Numbered from the stretch's first letter, positions 15,049 to 24,535 are shown. The stretch is DNA of 64,000 bases from an uncultured Bacteroidota bacterium (GCA_903882805.1 CAIRYK010000042.1:62001-126000); one strand, 5' to 3'. Program-made: numbers and translations. The notes: a model not told the origin generated them from the sequence alone.

Positions 15049-15290
15049 GGAGCAATATTCGGTATTCCGTTAGAAATAACCAAATAAAAATCACAAAAAC
15101 CTGCGACGGTAGCGCCCGAAAAACAATAGAAATTGTCTAAGTAATTGGTCAACAATGCGCTTCATCACAAAACGGGTAGAAATATTTTTTTGCGCCATCT
15201 ATTTTCTGACCAAAATCATAATCGCTTATGCCTGTAGTCATACTCCTGCCATTGGCGGCAAGGTAGGTTTGCATCCACAAATATATACTC

Positions 15291-16448
15291 ATGCCATTTT
15301 ATCATACACTGGGAACAATACCCGACAAACGCCATACAGTAAGCCGCCAACCCAATGGCGAATTGTATCAGGAAGAGTTGGTAGGCACACAAGGGTTTGC
15401 TGGTCTTTCATCGTTGGTTTATCACCTTTATCCACCTACACGCGTTAAGCAAAAAGGCAAGCCCTACTCGGTGCAACCCAAGGTAGCAATAGAAAACGGC
15501 CTGAATGCCATGAGTTTCAACGGCTTCAATATTGCGCCCACTGCCGACTATATGGAAAGCAGGAAGACGCTGTTTGTAAATGCGGCCATGCACATAGGTC
15601 TGGCAGTGCCTATGGAGTCTACTGAATATTTTTATAAAAATGCCGACGCCGATGAAATGCTGTTTGTGCATCGCGGTAGCGGTATACTGCACACCATGTA
15701 CGGCTCATTACCCTTCAGGTACGGCGACTATATCGTAATTCCCCGCGGCACCGTTTACCAGATTGTGTTCGATACTACCGACAATATGTTGCTCTATATC
15801 GAATCATTTGACCCAATCTTCACACCACGCAGGTATCGCAACGATTTTGGTCAACTGTTGGAACACTCACCATTCTGCGAGCGCGATATTAAACGCCCGA
15901 TCGATCTCCGCACGTACGACATCAAGGGCGAATTCGATATTTACATCAAGAAAAAAGGAATGATGTTCCCATACACCTATGCCAACCATCCGTTTGATGT
16001 AGCCGGCTGGGACGGATATCACTACCCTTATACGTTCTCTATATTTAATTTCGAGCCGCTTACCGGTCGCATACATATGCCTCCGCCAATACACCAGACA
16101 TTCGAGAGTCGCAATTTTGTGGTATGTTCTTTTGTACCGCGCCTTTACGATTATCATCCGCTGGCCATACCCGCTCCATACCACCACAGCAACATAGACA
16201 GCGACGAAATACTGTATTACGTAGACGGCGACTTTATGAGCCGCAACAATATACAGGCAGGCCAGTTTACGCTGCACCCAGGCGGCATACCCCATGGTCC
16301 GCACCCGGGAGCTATAGAGCGTAGCATAGGCCAGAAAGAAACAAAAGAACTGGCTGTGATGATAGACCCCTTCAATCCGGTAATGATTACCGAGGAAGCG
16401 TTGAAAATAGAAGTAGACGGCTATTACAAATCATGGTTAACAGAATAA
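15291..16448 (+). CDS. hmgA: Homogentisate 1,2-dioxygenase
   Basis: This encodes 385 residues and opens the ring of homogentisate to maleylacetoacetate in tyrosine catabolism. The N-terminal 'YHTLGTIPDKRHT' and 'NGELYQEEL..TQGF' are typical of bacteroidetal enzymes, which are shorter than the roughly 440-residue mammalian form. The cupin core has 'HRGSGILHTMYGSLPFRYGDY' style motifs and 'IPRGT'; candidate iron ligands are in 'PYHHSNIDSDE' (His, Glu) and 'GGIPHGPHPG' (His). It is first in a seven-gene operon, 13 bp before HPPD. It is divergent from the tandem leaders. Confidence 0.93.
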   Translation: MPFYHTLGTIPDKRHTVSRQPNGELYQEELVGTQGFAGLSSLVYHLYPPTRVKQKGKPYSVQPKVAIENGLNAMSFNGFNIAPTADYMESRKTLFVNAAMHIGLAVPMESTEYFYKNADADEMLFVHRGSGILHTMYGSLPFRYGDYIVIPRGTVYQIVFDTTDNMLLYIESFDPIFTPRRYRNDFGQLLEHSPFCERDIKRPIDLRTYDIKGEFDIYIKKKGMMFPYTYANHPFDVAGWDGYHYPYTFSIFNFEPLTGRIHMPPPIHQTFESRNFVVCSFVPRLYDYHPLAIPAPYHHSNIDSDEILYYVDGDFMSRNNIQAGQFTLHPGGIPHGPHPGAIERSIGQKETKELAVMIDPFNPVMITEEALKIEVDGYYKSWLTE

Positions 16449-16461
16449 ACAATCATTTTTT

Positions 16462-17619
16462 ATGACTACCCACAATCTGAAAAGCGTAACCAATTACAAT
16501 TACGGGATAGAAAAGATCTTCGACAAAGCGCAGGACTTTCTACCCATCAATGGCACCGACTATGTGGAGCTGTATGTAGGCAATGCCAAGCAAGCGGCAC
16601 ACTATTACAAAACGGCATTCGGTTTTCAGTCGCTGGCTTATGCCGGACTGGAAACGGGGGTAAGAGACCGCGTCTCGTATGTGTTGGTGCAGGATAAAAT
16701 AAGACTTGTGCTTACTACACCGCTGGTAAATGACAGTCCTATATCAGATCACATAAAAAAACATGGCGACGGCGTAAAAGTGATTGCATTATGGGTAGAC
16801 GATGCCCGCGAAGCTTTTAAAGCCACCACCGAGCGCGGCGCCGAAGTATATTTTGAACCAATGGTAGAAAGCGATGCAACAGGCGAAGTGGTGAAAGCCG
16901 GCATACGCACTTACGGCGACACCGTGCACATTTTTGTAGAGCGCAAAAACTACAACGGCGTATTTCTGCCAGGCTACGAAGCATGGACATCAGAATACAA
17001 TCCCGGCTCCTGCGGACTAAAGTACATAGACCACATGGTAGGCAATGTAGAACTGGGCAGCATGAATAAATGGGCTGATTTCTACGCAAACGTAATGGGC
17101 TTTGCTAATCTGGTAACCTTTGATGACAAAGACATATCTACTCAATACACAGCGTTGATGAGCAAGGTAATGACCAATGGCAATGGCCGCATCAAATTCC
17201 CGATTAACGAGCCAGCTATCGGTTTGAAAAAATCGCAGGTAGAAGAATACCTTGATTTTTATGGCGGCCCTGGTTGCCAGCACATAGCTGTGGCCACAGA
17301 CGACATTGTGTTTACCATATCTGAAATGAGAAAACGCGGCGTAGAGTTTTTATACGTGCCAGGCAAGTATTACGACACTGTAGGCGAGCGCGTAGGCGAA
17401 ATAGCTGAAGACATGGCTACGCTGAAGAGTCTGGGTATAATGGTAGACCGCGACGAAGAAGGCTACTTGTTGCAGATATTCACAAAGCCGGTAGAAGATC
17501 GTCCGACACTGTTTTTCGAAATCATACAGCGCAAAGGGGCGCGTTCGTTTGGCAAGGGCAATTTTCAGGCGCTATTCGAATCGATTGAAGCAGAACAGGA
17601 ACGCCGCGGCACGCTATAA
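16462..17619 (+). CDS. hppD: 4-Hydroxyphenylpyruvate dioxygenase
   Basis: This encodes 385 residues and converts 4-hydroxyphenylpyruvate to homogentisate, the substrate of the preceding gene product. Two vicinal-oxygen-chelate halves are visible: '[17 protein letters not shown]' in the N-terminal half and the catalytic half starting 'YIDHMVGNV'. Fe(II) ligands are the His in 'YIDHMV', His in 'GCQHIAVAT' and Glu in 'LFFEIIQR'. The C-terminal '[11 protein letters not shown]' gate helix is present. Length and motifs are complete. It lies between hmgA and the paa genes, making a tyrosine-phenylacetate gene block. Confidence 0.95.
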   Translation: MTTHNLKSVTNYNYGIEKIFDKAQDFLPINGTDYVELYVGNAKQAAHYYKTAFGFQSLAYAGLETGVRDRVSYVLVQDKIRLVLTTPLVNDSPISDHIKKHGDGVKVIALWVDDAREAFKATTERGAEVYFEPMVESDATGEVVKAGIRTYGDTVHIFVERKNYNGVFLPGYEAWTSEYNPGSCGLKYIDHMVGNVELGSMNKWADFYANVMGFANLVTFDDKDISTQYTALMSKVMTNGNGRIKFPINEPAIGLKKSQVEEYLDFYGGPGCQHIAVATDDIVFTISEMRKRGVEFLYVPGKYYDTVGERVGEIAEDMATLKSLGIMVDRDEEGYLLQIFTKPVEDRPTLFFEIIQRKGARSFGKGNFQALFESIEAEQERRGTL

Positions 17620-17681
17620 GCGAAAACGGCCGCTGCCAACCTCAGAACACAATATCTATTACAATCATAAACATCAACGAT

Positions 17682-18647
17682 ATGGAACTATTAGAAAAAA
17701 CTGATAAGATTCATGAGGAATTGCTGAAGAATTTTGAGGAGAAGATAAACCGGGGCGATGCAATAGAGCCCAAAGACAAAATGCCCGACGCCTACCGCAA
17801 ACACCTGATGCGCCAAATGTCGCAACATGCGCACTCTGAGGTAATAGGTATGCAACCAGAGGGCAACTGGATTACCCGCGCCCCAAGTTTGCGCGCCAAG
17901 CAAATATTGCTGGCCAAAATACAGGACGAAGGCGGACACGGCCTGTACCTGTATAGCGCTGCAGAAACGCTGGGTATCTCGCGCGACGAGATGATTAGCC
18001 AGCTACACAGCGGCAAGGCCAAATACTCTAATATCTTCAACTACCCCGCCCTTACCTGGGCCGATATTGGCGCCATTGGCTGGCTGGTAGACGGAGCGGC
18101 AATCGTAAATCAGGTGTCGCTACAGCGCACATCATACGGACCATATAGCCGCGCCATGGTGCGTATTTGCAAAGAAGAAAGTTTCCATCAGCGTCAGGGC
18201 TACGAAATAATGGCCAAAATGATGAAGGGCACAAAGGATCAGCAGGAAATGGCGCAGGATGCCATGAACAGATGGTGGTGGCCATCGCTGATGATGTTCG
18301 GCCCGCACGATAGCGAGTCTCCGCACACAGGCGATGCAGTGAAATGGAAAATCAAAAGGCACTCAAACGACGAACTGCGCCAGAAATTTATAGACAAAAC
18401 TGTGCAGCAAGCAGAGGTTATCGGATTGACCATACCCGATAAAGACCTGAAGTGGAATGAAGCTGCTGGCCGCTACGACCACGGAGCGATAGACTGGAAC
18501 GAGTTTTATCGTGTAATAGGCGGCAATGGCCCCTGCAACAAACAACGTATGGCGCACCACATAAAAGTGCACGAAGAAGGTGTATGGGTGCGCGAAGCAG
18601 CTGAAGCCTACAGAGTAAAAAAAGAAAAACAATTACTTCACTCATAA
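17682..18647 (+). CDS. paaA: Phenylacetyl-CoA 1,2-epoxidase catalytic subunit PaaA
   Basis: This encodes 321 residues. PaaA is the diiron oxygenase subunit of the PaaABCE multicomponent epoxidase, which epoxidises the ring of phenylacetyl-CoA. Diiron ligands are visible as 'DEGGHG' (ExxH, near residue 84) and 'EESFHQRQG' (ExxH, near 167). '[18 protein letters not shown]' and '[13 protein letters not shown]'-type segments are family-specific. It follows HPPD by 62 bp and paaB starts 12 bp later. Genes for PaaE, PaaG, PaaZ and PaaK are not in the window. Confidence 0.95.
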   Translation: MELLEKTDKIHEELLKNFEEKINRGDAIEPKDKMPDAYRKHLMRQMSQHAHSEVIGMQPEGNWITRAPSLRAKQILLAKIQDEGGHGLYLYSAAETLGISRDEMISQLHSGKAKYSNIFNYPALTWADIGAIGWLVDGAAIVNQVSLQRTSYGPYSRAMVRICKEESFHQRQGYEIMAKMMKGTKDQQEMAQDAMNRWWWPSLMMFGPHDSESPHTGDAVKWKIKRHSNDELRQKFIDKTVQQAEVIGLTIPDKDLKWNEAAGRYDHGAIDWNEFYRVIGGNGPCNKQRMAHHIKVHEEGVWVREAAEAYRVKKEKQLLHS

Positions 18648-18659
18648 TAACAACAGATC

Positions 18660-18950
18660 ATGACAAAGGATTCTCAGTTAGCAACATGGGAAGTGTTTAT
18701 ACAGTCTAAGCCCGGAGCAAACTATATACATGCCGGTAGCGTACACGCATCGGACAACAAAATGGCGCTACAAAACGCCCGCGATACTTACACCCGCCGC
18801 GGCGAAGGCACCAGTATTTGGGTAGCGCCCACCGAAAGTATTACTGCATCGAACCCCGATGACAGCGAAATGTTTTTCGACCCTGCAAATGATAAAGTTT
18901 ACCGCTTGCCCACCTTTTATGTAATGCCCGAAGGCGCAAAGGCCATCTAA
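18660..18950 (+). CDS. paaB: Phenylacetyl-CoA epoxidase subunit PaaB
   Basis: This encodes 96 residues, the usual PaaB length. Family features: 'WEVFIQSKPGANYIHAGSVHA', 'NARDTYTRRGEG..IWV' and the C-terminal 'F.PANDKVYRLPTFY'. PaaB is a small structural subunit thought to bridge PaaAC heterodimers in the phenylacetyl-CoA epoxidase. The spacing is 12 bp from paaA and 14 bp to paaC, so the stoichiometric subunits are co-transcribed. Confidence 0.92.
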   Translation: MTKDSQLATWEVFIQSKPGANYIHAGSVHASDNKMALQNARDTYTRRGEGTSIWVAPTESITASNPDDSEMFFDPANDKVYRLPTFYVMPEGAKAI

Positions 18951-18964
18951 AAAACAGCCAAATT

Positions 18965-19723
18965 ATGACACATCAAGAAGCGTTATACAGCTATTGTCTC
19001 AGATTGGGAGACAATGCATTGATACAATCTTACCGTTTGTCGGAGTGGTGCAGCAATGCGCCCTTGCTGGAAGAAGATCTGGCCCTGACTAACTTTGCGC
19101 TAGATATGACTGGCAGAGCGCAAGCCCTGCTCACCTATGCCGGACAAGTAGACGGTAGCGGCAGAACAGACGACGAGCTGGCCTACCGCCGCAGCGAGCG
19201 CAAGTTTCGTAACAACCTGATGCTGGAATTGCCCAATGGCGATTTTGCATTTACTATCGCTCGTTTGTTGCTCAATGCTACCTACGAATATTACTTCTTT
19301 ACAGAATTGCGCAAAAGCGCCGACGAAACGCTCAGCGCAGTGGCTGCAAAAACACTGAAAGAAGTAAAATACCACATGACCCACGCTACCGACTGGACGC
19401 TGCGACTGGGCGACGGCACTAATGAAAGCCACCGCCGTATGCAGGCTGCTATAGACGCCCTGTGGATGTATACGGGCGAAATGTTTGAAACAGATGAGGC
19501 CGACGCACTGCTGCAAGATAAAAACGTGGCTGTAGATATGGCTCCGGTACAGGCAAGCTGGAAAGCATACATAGAAAATGTGCTGAAAGAAGCGACCTTG
19601 ACCATGCCTGCCGACGGCTATATGCAAACAGGCGGACGCAAAGGCGTGCACACCGAACATCTGGGTCATATTTTATCTGAAATGCAATACCTGCAACGCG
19701 CTTATCCCGAAGCAACATGGTAA
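18965..19723 (+). CDS. paaC: Phenylacetyl-CoA epoxidase structural subunit PaaC
   Basis: This encodes 252 residues. PaaC is a ferritin-like, iron-free partner of PaaA that stabilises the epoxidase. Typical segments are 'GDNALIQSYRLSEWCSNAPLLEEDLALTN.ALD' near the N-terminus, 'FAFTIARLLLNATYEYYFF' in the core and 'GGRKGVHTEHLGHIL.EMQYLQR' at the C-terminus. The stop codon overlaps the paaD start as ATGGTAA, so translation is coupled. Confidence 0.92.
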   Translation: MTHQEALYSYCLRLGDNALIQSYRLSEWCSNAPLLEEDLALTNFALDMTGRAQALLTYAGQVDGSGRTDDELAYRRSERKFRNNLMLELPNGDFAFTIARLLLNATYEYYFFTELRKSADETLSAVAAKTLKEVKYHMTHATDWTLRLGDGTNESHRRMQAAIDALWMYTGEMFETDEADALLQDKNVAVDMAPVQASWKAYIENVLKEATLTMPADGYMQTGGRKGVHTEHLGHILSEMQYLQRAYPEATW

Positions 19724-20208
19724 GGTCTACACATACTAAGGAAGATATATTCAGGATGCTTTCGGTAATACCCGACCCCGAAATACCTGTGGTAAGTATT
19801 TATGAAATGGGTATGCTGAGAGATGTGCTGATAGACGAAGATGGCTACAACGTAGTACTTACGCCTACATACAGCGGCTGCCCGGCTATGGGCATCATAG
19901 CTCAGGATATAAAAATGACGCTCGACGCCAACAGCGTTTTTCCAAATAAGGTTTCGCTGGTGTACCATCCGGCGTGGACAACCGACTGGATGAGCGACGA
20001 AGCCAAACAAAAAATGAAGAATTATGGCATTGCACCACCTCTGCATTCATCGTGCAATCAGGATGTATTTCACCATAACATAATAGAATGCCCCAGATGC
20101 CATTCTGAAAACACAGTAATGTTGAGTCGTTTCGGGTCTACGGCTTGTAAGTCTATGTATCAGTGCAACGACTGCAAAGAACCCTTCGAATACTTTAAAT
20201 GTCATTGA
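19717..20208 (+). CDS. paaD: PaaD-type Fe-S assembly factor (DUF59/MIP18 domain)
   Basis: This encodes 163 residues. The N-terminal DUF59 (MIP18) domain has 'IPDPEIPVVSIYEMGML' and 'VVLTPTYSGCPAMGII', the conserved Cys lying in the latter. The C-terminal zinc-ribbon-like tail has CPRC, 'STACKSMYQC' and CKEPF. PaaD is needed for maturation of the Fe-S cluster of the epoxidase reductase PaaE rather than catalysis. Since PaaE is not in this operon, its substrate reductase must lie elsewhere. The start overlaps the end of paaC. Confidence 0.9.
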   Translation: MVRSTHTKEDIFRMLSVIPDPEIPVVSIYEMGMLRDVLIDEDGYNVVLTPTYSGCPAMGIIAQDIKMTLDANSVFPNKVSLVYHPAWTTDWMSDEAKQKMKNYGIAPPLHSSCNQDVFHHNIIECPRCHSENTVMLSRFGSTACKSMYQCNDCKEPFEYFKCH

Positions 20209-20224
20209 GTAAACAACAAAGCAT

Positions 20225-21610
20225 ATGTACATTCAGCAGATATATACCAATTGCCTGGCTCATGCAGCATACTACATAGAGGCAGGCGGAGAAGCGGCAG
20301 TTATAGACCCGCTAAGAGACCCTGAGCCCTACATAAAGCTGGCCAATGAGCGTGGCGCAACTATAAAGTATGTACTGGAAACACACTTTCATGCCGATTT
20401 TGTATCCGGTCATCTTGATCTTGCGAATAAAACGGGCGCTACTATTGTGTTTGGGCCGGGCGCTACGCCAGACTATAAAGTGTATGTTGCCGACGATGGC
20501 GAATTACTCCATTTAGGTAAGGCTGCTATCGAAATACTGCATACTCCGGGTCATACTATCGAAAGTACCTGCTACCTGCTACTTAACGAACATGGCAATA
20601 AAGAAGCAGTTTTCACTGGCGACACTCTTTTCGTTGGCGATGTGGGTCGCCCCGACCTGCTAAGCGGGAACTTGCCCAAGGAAACTCTTGCAGGTATGCT
20701 GTACGAATCGCTGCGAAACAAAATCAAAACCCTGCAGGATAATATCGTTGTTTATCCCGGCCACGGGGCCGGATCTGCCTGCGGCAAGAACATCGGCACG
20801 AGCTCTTATACTACCATTGGCGAACAAAAGTCGGGCAACTATGCCATGCTTATAGAAGACAAAGACGCCTTCATAGAAGCGGTTACTACCGACCTGCCTA
20901 TGATACCCGGCTATTTCTTTACCGATGCGGTCATCAACAGAAAAGGGTATACCTCCTTCGACGATGTGCTTACCGCCAGCCTGAAACCACTATCGGTAGC
21001 CGCGTTTAAGACACTACAGAGCGATGGCGCGCTTGTGCTGGATACCCGCAATCCTATGGAGTTTGCCGCTGGCTTTATAACAGGCGCAATAAACATAGGC
21101 CTTAATGGCGATTTTGCCGTATGGGTAGGAACACTCATAGAGGCTGCCACTCCGCTACTACTGGTAACAGATGCAGGTAAAGAAAAAGAGGCTATTGAGC
21201 GACTTGCGCGTATAGGGTTTGAAAATGTGCAAGGCTATCTGGACGGCGGAATGAACAGTTTCTTTGCTACCAACGAAGCCTACGACAAAATAATGACTTT
21301 TACAGGAGCCGAATGCACAGCGCTACTGGAAATAGAAAACTACGACCTGCTGGACGTACGCAACCGGCGCGAAGTACTGAAACACAGAATGACAGGCGCA
21401 ACGCACATTGCCCTGAACATGCTGAAATCAAAATACGAAACGCTGGACAAGAATAAAAAATGGCTCATATACTGCGCCGGCGGCTACCGCTCTATGATAG
21501 CCGCATCGTTCCTTAAATCTTGCGGTTTCCATTTTGTGGCCAGCGTAGAGGGCGGAATAAAAGAAGTATTGGCACAAGCCCCCGAGCTTGTGGAAATGGA
21601 TATGGAATAA
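20225..21610 (+). CDS. MBL-fold persulfide dioxygenase with two rhodanese domains (CstB-like)
   Basis: This encodes 461 residues. An N-terminal metallo-beta-lactamase domain (1-235) has 'THFHADFVSGH' and later 'GHT', 'TGDTLFVGDVGRPD' and 'YPGHG' metal motifs, as in ETHE1-type non-heme iron persulfide dioxygenases. Two rhodanese domains follow: the first (about 255-350) has Asp-Ala-Gly where the active Cys loop should be, so is a pseudo-rhodanese; the second (about 360-455) keeps the catalytic Cys in 'IYCAGGYRS'. This order matches CstB. The family oxidises low-molecular-weight persulfides. As last gene of the aromatic operon (16 bp after paaD), its link to phenylacetate catabolism is unclear. 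Confidence 0.88.
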   Translation: MYIQQIYTNCLAHAAYYIEAGGEAAVIDPLRDPEPYIKLANERGATIKYVLETHFHADFVSGHLDLANKTGATIVFGPGATPDYKVYVADDGELLHLGKAAIEILHTPGHTIESTCYLLLNEHGNKEAVFTGDTLFVGDVGRPDLLSGNLPKETLAGMLYESLRNKIKTLQDNIVVYPGHGAGSACGKNIGTSSYTTIGEQKSGNYAMLIEDKDAFIEAVTTDLPMIPGYFFTDAVINRKGYTSFDDVLTASLKPLSVAAFKTLQSDGALVLDTRNPMEFAAGFITGAINIGLNGDFAVWVGTLIEAATPLLLVTDAGKEKEAIERLARIGFENVQGYLDGGMNSFFATNEAYDKIMTFTGAECTALLEIENYDLLDVRNRREVLKHRMTGATHIALNMLKSKYETLDKNKKWLIYCAGGYRSMIAASFLKSCGFHFVASVEGGIKEVLAQAPELVEMDME

Positions 21611-21634
21611 GAGTACGGCAAATAAGATGATGCG

Positions 21635-21674
21635 CAACCCGGAGGTTCCCCTCTCCGGGTTGTTTGTTTTTTAG
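21635..21674 (+). terminator. Intrinsic terminator of the aromatic operon
   Basis: Arms CAACCCGGAG (21635-21644) and CTCCGGGTTG (21653-21662) form a 10-bp stem with an eight-base loop, followed by TTTGTTTTTT on the plus strand. It closes the operon starting at 15291. Confidence 0.8.
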
Positions 21675-21686
21675 CAGTGAGGTTTA

Positions 21687-22703
21687 CTACAAATTTACCT
21701 GCTCCTCATAAATTACCTGTAACAGCGTTTGACCAACAGCCTTTAGGGTAGCCTTATCTATTACCGTCATGTTGTCGCCATGAGTATGCCAGTGCGGCGC
21801 AAAGGGGTTCTCGGGATCAAACGACATATTGATGATATCTATGGTTTTAATACCGGTCAGTTTGTTCACAGGCACATGATCGTCGGTAATGGGCGGCCCT
21901 GCCACGTAAGCAAAAAACGACGAATAACCAGCATGGGCGCCTGCCTGCCAAACCTTTTGCTGCACTCCGCCGGCTACTTCGCTCGAATAACCCTCCATAG
22001 GGAAGGTAGCGCCCTTAGCGCCTACCATATCCAGCAGTATACCATAGTCGGCCTTATAACCTGGGGTGTGTAGATGTGTAGCCCAATATTGCGTGCCCAG
22101 GCAATACGAATCCTCGCCCCATTTTTCTGAATTGCCATAGTCTTCCACATCGGTCAGTAGTATATCTACCCCAATATTTGCTGGTAGTTTTGCCCCTTTC
22201 AGTTGTCTGGCCAGCTCTATCAGCGTTCCCACGCCGCTACCACCGTCGTCGGCGGCCAATATGGGCTTGTCTGTGTTTATCGTATCCTGGTCGGCCCATG
22301 GGCGGCTATCCCAGTGGGTGAGTAGCAGTATGCGTCGTGTGGCCGACGGATTTATTACACCTATAAGATTGATGCAAGGCAGCAATTGCCCATCGCCGGC
22401 TTTCACTTTTACATCCTGCTTATATACAGTGTCGCAATACTGTTTTAGTTCGGCCTCCATGTAGTCTGCACACTTGCGCTGTGCTGGCGTACCCGGCACC
22501 CTTGGGCCCATTGCCACCTGCCGCTCTATATGCCTATACGCGCTATCGGCATCAAACACCGGCACCTGCTTAGGCATAGCCCATGCCGAAGCAGCGGCGG
22601 GAGCCTCCTTGGGTTGCTCCGGCTGATTGTTACAACCTACAATAAGCGCAGCCAAAAGTGTAGTTAGTGGAATTATTCGGGAAAGCCTTCTATGGTAAGC
22701 CAT
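21687..22703 (-). CDS. M28-fold glutaminyl-peptide cyclotransferase (type II QC-like) lipoprotein
   Basis: This encodes 338 residues from the ATG at 22703; a frame back to 22781 adds 26 residues not resembling a signal sequence. A lipobox (IVGC) lies at about residue 24. The zinc-site residues are in 'LTHWDSRPW', 'ADDGGSG', 'DVEDYG', and 'HTHGDNM'. 'TPAQRKCADYMEAELK' and 'CLGTQYWATHL' resemble Porphyromonas gingivalis QC and animal QC. These enzymes form pyroglutamate at N-terminal Gln of exported proteins. An aminopeptidase of the M28 family is the alternative. The window holds eight exported proteins predicted to start with Gln after signal cleavage, potential substrates. Confidence 0.75.
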   Translation of the reverse strand: MAYHRRLSRIIPLTTLLAALIVGCNNQPEQPKEAPAAASAWAMPKQVPVFDADSAYRHIERQVAMGPRVPGTPAQRKCADYMEAELKQYCDTVYKQDVKVKAGDGQLLPCINLIGVINPSATRRILLLTHWDSRPWADQDTINTDKPILAADDGGSGVGTLIELARQLKGAKLPANIGVDILLTDVEDYGNSEKWGEDSYCLGTQYWATHLHTPGYKADYGILLDMVGAKGATFPMEGYSSEVAGGVQQKVWQAGAHAGYSSFFAYVAGPPITDDHVPVNKLTGIKTIDIINMSFDPENPFAPHWHTHGDNMTVIDKATLKAVGQTLLQVIYEEQVNL

Positions 22704-22817
22704 GGTAAATGAATTGCGGCGGCAAAATACGGTTTTATAGGGAGGAATGAGAGAGGGATGGATATTTTGAAGGGGCAGCAAGGAACACGCATTTTAGTAC
22801 GATATAGGGTAAACTAA

Positions 22818-22865
22818 ATATCCTTCAAAATTGACTTCCCAATTAGGGTCAACCTTGAAGGATAT
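22818..22865 (-). terminator. Long hairpin after the T9SS protein gene
   Basis: Arms ATATCCTTCAA (22818-22828) and TTGAAGGATAT (22855-22865) form an 11-bp perfect outer stem, with an inner TTGAC/GTCAA stem. It follows the minus-strand gene ending at 22890 and precedes the QC gene, so it probably separates their transcripts. Confidence 0.55.
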
Positions 22866-22889
22866 ATGCTAAAGATAATCACCTTCTAA

Positions 22890-23894
22890 CTACCTCGCCA
22901 CCACCAACTTTATCACCTGCGTTTCGCGACCAATTCTGTTGATGCGGCATTGATACAGGCCGGGCATAAGCTGCGCTACCGATACTGTAACGCTTGCGCC
23001 TTGCAGATCGTAGCGGGCTACTTCTCGGCCATCTATGCCAATAACTGTCATATACGAACCAGCCTCAAAACCTGCCGGATTGCGAACTATACATTCATTT
23101 GTAGCAGGGTTAGGATATAGCTGCGTTGGACCATCACTTGTGCAAACTGGCGGCAAACCTACAGGAGCTTGTATGGTATAGTAGGTAGATAAGTTAGTGA
23201 GTATTGAGTTGCGGTACATACGCGTAATAGACAACAATTCCATATGATAACCCGGCACATACCAGGTATAGGCTATGCTATTGTACTGCCATATATAGGG
23301 CGACCCTCCGGTACTGGTGCTATCGCCAAAGATTTCTGTAGTCTTCAGGCGTAGCGCATTTGGGAAGCTGCCGTAAGGCAAATTGAGCGTACCGTAGGCG
23401 TCGGCTTTTACCGTTATAGCTCCTCTGCGGTAGTAAGTATAGCCTGCCGATGTAAATACAGACTTAAATGAATCGGCATAAAAGTCGTTGTAAGTAAGTG
23501 GATAACGGAGTATTTCCTCTGGGTTTGTATAGGTCAAAGGCACAGTATTGTAAGAGCCATTGAATGATACGCCCGCTGATGATGGAGTAAAATAAGACAC
23601 ACCGTCGGGGGTTGCAACATTGTAAGATGCCAATACCGCACCCGGAAAATCGGCGCAATAGGCGGTGGCGGCGCAAGGAGCTATTACAAAGGTGTCGGTA
23701 GCATAATGAGCCAGCGTATCAAAATTCCAGACAAGACCAGCGCCAATAGGCCCTACCGAAAATGTATCGGTAGAAAACAATTGGAAACGCTCGCCTGGTA
23801 AGGGATTGCTTGTTGCTGTAAGTATGGGCGCTTGTGCATTGGCGTTGGCGGCAGCCGCAAACATTAGGGCTATAAGTAATTGAATCTTAGACAT
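22890..23894 (-). CDS. Secreted protein with T9SS C-terminal sorting domain
   Basis: This encodes 334 residues. Signal peptide 1-20 (ANA before Gln21). The central 230 residues contain beta-rich sequence with aromatic repeats; no enzyme motif is recognised. The C-terminal domain, from about residue 255, has 'LYPNPATNECIVRNP', 'MTVIGIDGREVARYDL' and 'LMPGLYQCRINR', the three-motif pattern of type A T9SS sorting domains. The protein is therefore likely exported across the outer membrane and attached or released at the surface. It has its own promoter and terminator. Confidence 0.85.
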   Translation of the reverse strand: MSKIQLLIALMFAAAANANAQAPILTATSNPLPGERFQLFSTDTFSVGPIGAGLVWNFDTLAHYATDTFVIAPCAATAYCADFPGAVLASYNVATPDGVSYFTPSSAGVSFNGSYNTVPLTYTNPEEILRYPLTYNDFYADSFKSVFTSAGYTYYRRGAITVKADAYGTLNLPYGSFPNALRLKTTEIFGDSTSTGGSPYIWQYNSIAYTWYVPGYHMELLSITRMYRNSILTNLSTYYTIQAPVGLPPVCTSDGPTQLYPNPATNECIVRNPAGFEAGSYMTVIGIDGREVARYDLQGASVTVSVAQLMPGLYQCRINRIGRETQVIKLVVAR

Positions 23895-23913
23895 TTAAGG
23901 TAGGTTTGGCATG

Positions 23914-23944
23914 CAAAGTTAAGGTATATTTATGATGGGAACAA
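23914..23944 (-). promoter_or_regulatory. Bacteroidota-type promoter of the T9SS protein gene
   Basis: On the minus strand TTG (23944-23942), a 20-bp spacer and TAACTTTG (23921-23914) match the TTG/TAnnTTTG consensus, 20 bp before the start codon at 23894. Confidence 0.6.
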
Positions 23945-24244
23945 TTACGAAAACGCCCTGTTTGTACAGCATGAAAATCATTACATTCCGGACATTAAAA
24001 ATCGCCATACGGTCTTTCTTCAAACCTATTGCACCCAACGGCGCAATGACATGCGTCGGCATTCAATTTTAATGTTGATTTGGTATTACACAAAGCTATG
24101 TCGGGTTGCAGACTGTACAGTTTTGCTTCCACGCAGACTTTTACCGACAAAACGCGGCAAAGAGTACTGCCTTCATTAGCTAGATTTAGTCCTTAACTAC
24201 CCTACCCATAATGTAAACTAGACACAACCTGCGATCATAATCTA
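23945..24244. other. Gene-free stretch
   Basis: No coding region, RNA gene, repeat or convincing hairpin was found here. It lies upstream of a minus-strand promoter (23944-23914) and downstream of the minus-strand 96-residue membrane protein gene. Confidence 0.5.
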
Positions 24245-24535
24245 TTATTTTATCCACGCAAACACAGCCACGCCCACTACAAGCCCTATAACAGAAGATA
24301 GGAGCATGGCCAACGCCGGCTGCCGCTTGAAAAAACCGGTATTGGTTGGCGAAACAAAGGCCTGCTTATTCCGGCTCCATACCAGCAATTGCAACGCAAG
24401 ACACAGAATGCCAATAAGCATTAACCCCACAAACCGCACGGTGGCTGGCGGCTCGTTGAGCGCCGCCCCTACTGTGGCTATCGCCACCCCTTCCAGAAGG
24501 GCAATGTACATAAATGGCAGGCGGTGTTTTATCAT
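24245..24535 (-). CDS. Small three-helix membrane protein of unknown function
   Basis: This encodes 96 residues with three hydrophobic segments at about 9-28, 31-50 and 74-94. The loop between segments 2 and 3 is polar (residues 51-70). There is no signal peptide cleavage site or catalytic motif, and the family is not recognised. It is bounded upstream by a 20-bp perfect hairpin, so is probably transcribed separately from the Omp28-like gene. Confidence 0.6.
   Translation of the reverse strand: MIKHRLPFMYIALLEGVAIATVGAALNEPPATVRFVGLMLIGILCLALQLLVWSRNKQAFVSPTNTGFFKRQPALAMLLSSVIGLVVGVAVFAWIK

Noticed and set aside
14958-15140. 60-codon plus-strand open frame
   Set aside because: It overlaps the two leader/terminator structures on the opposite strand, starts inside a hairpin loop and has no recognisable protein features.
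20225-21610. PaaE-type reductase as last operon gene
   Set aside because: No ferredoxin or FAD/NAD motif; metallo-beta-lactamase and rhodanese motifs are clear instead.
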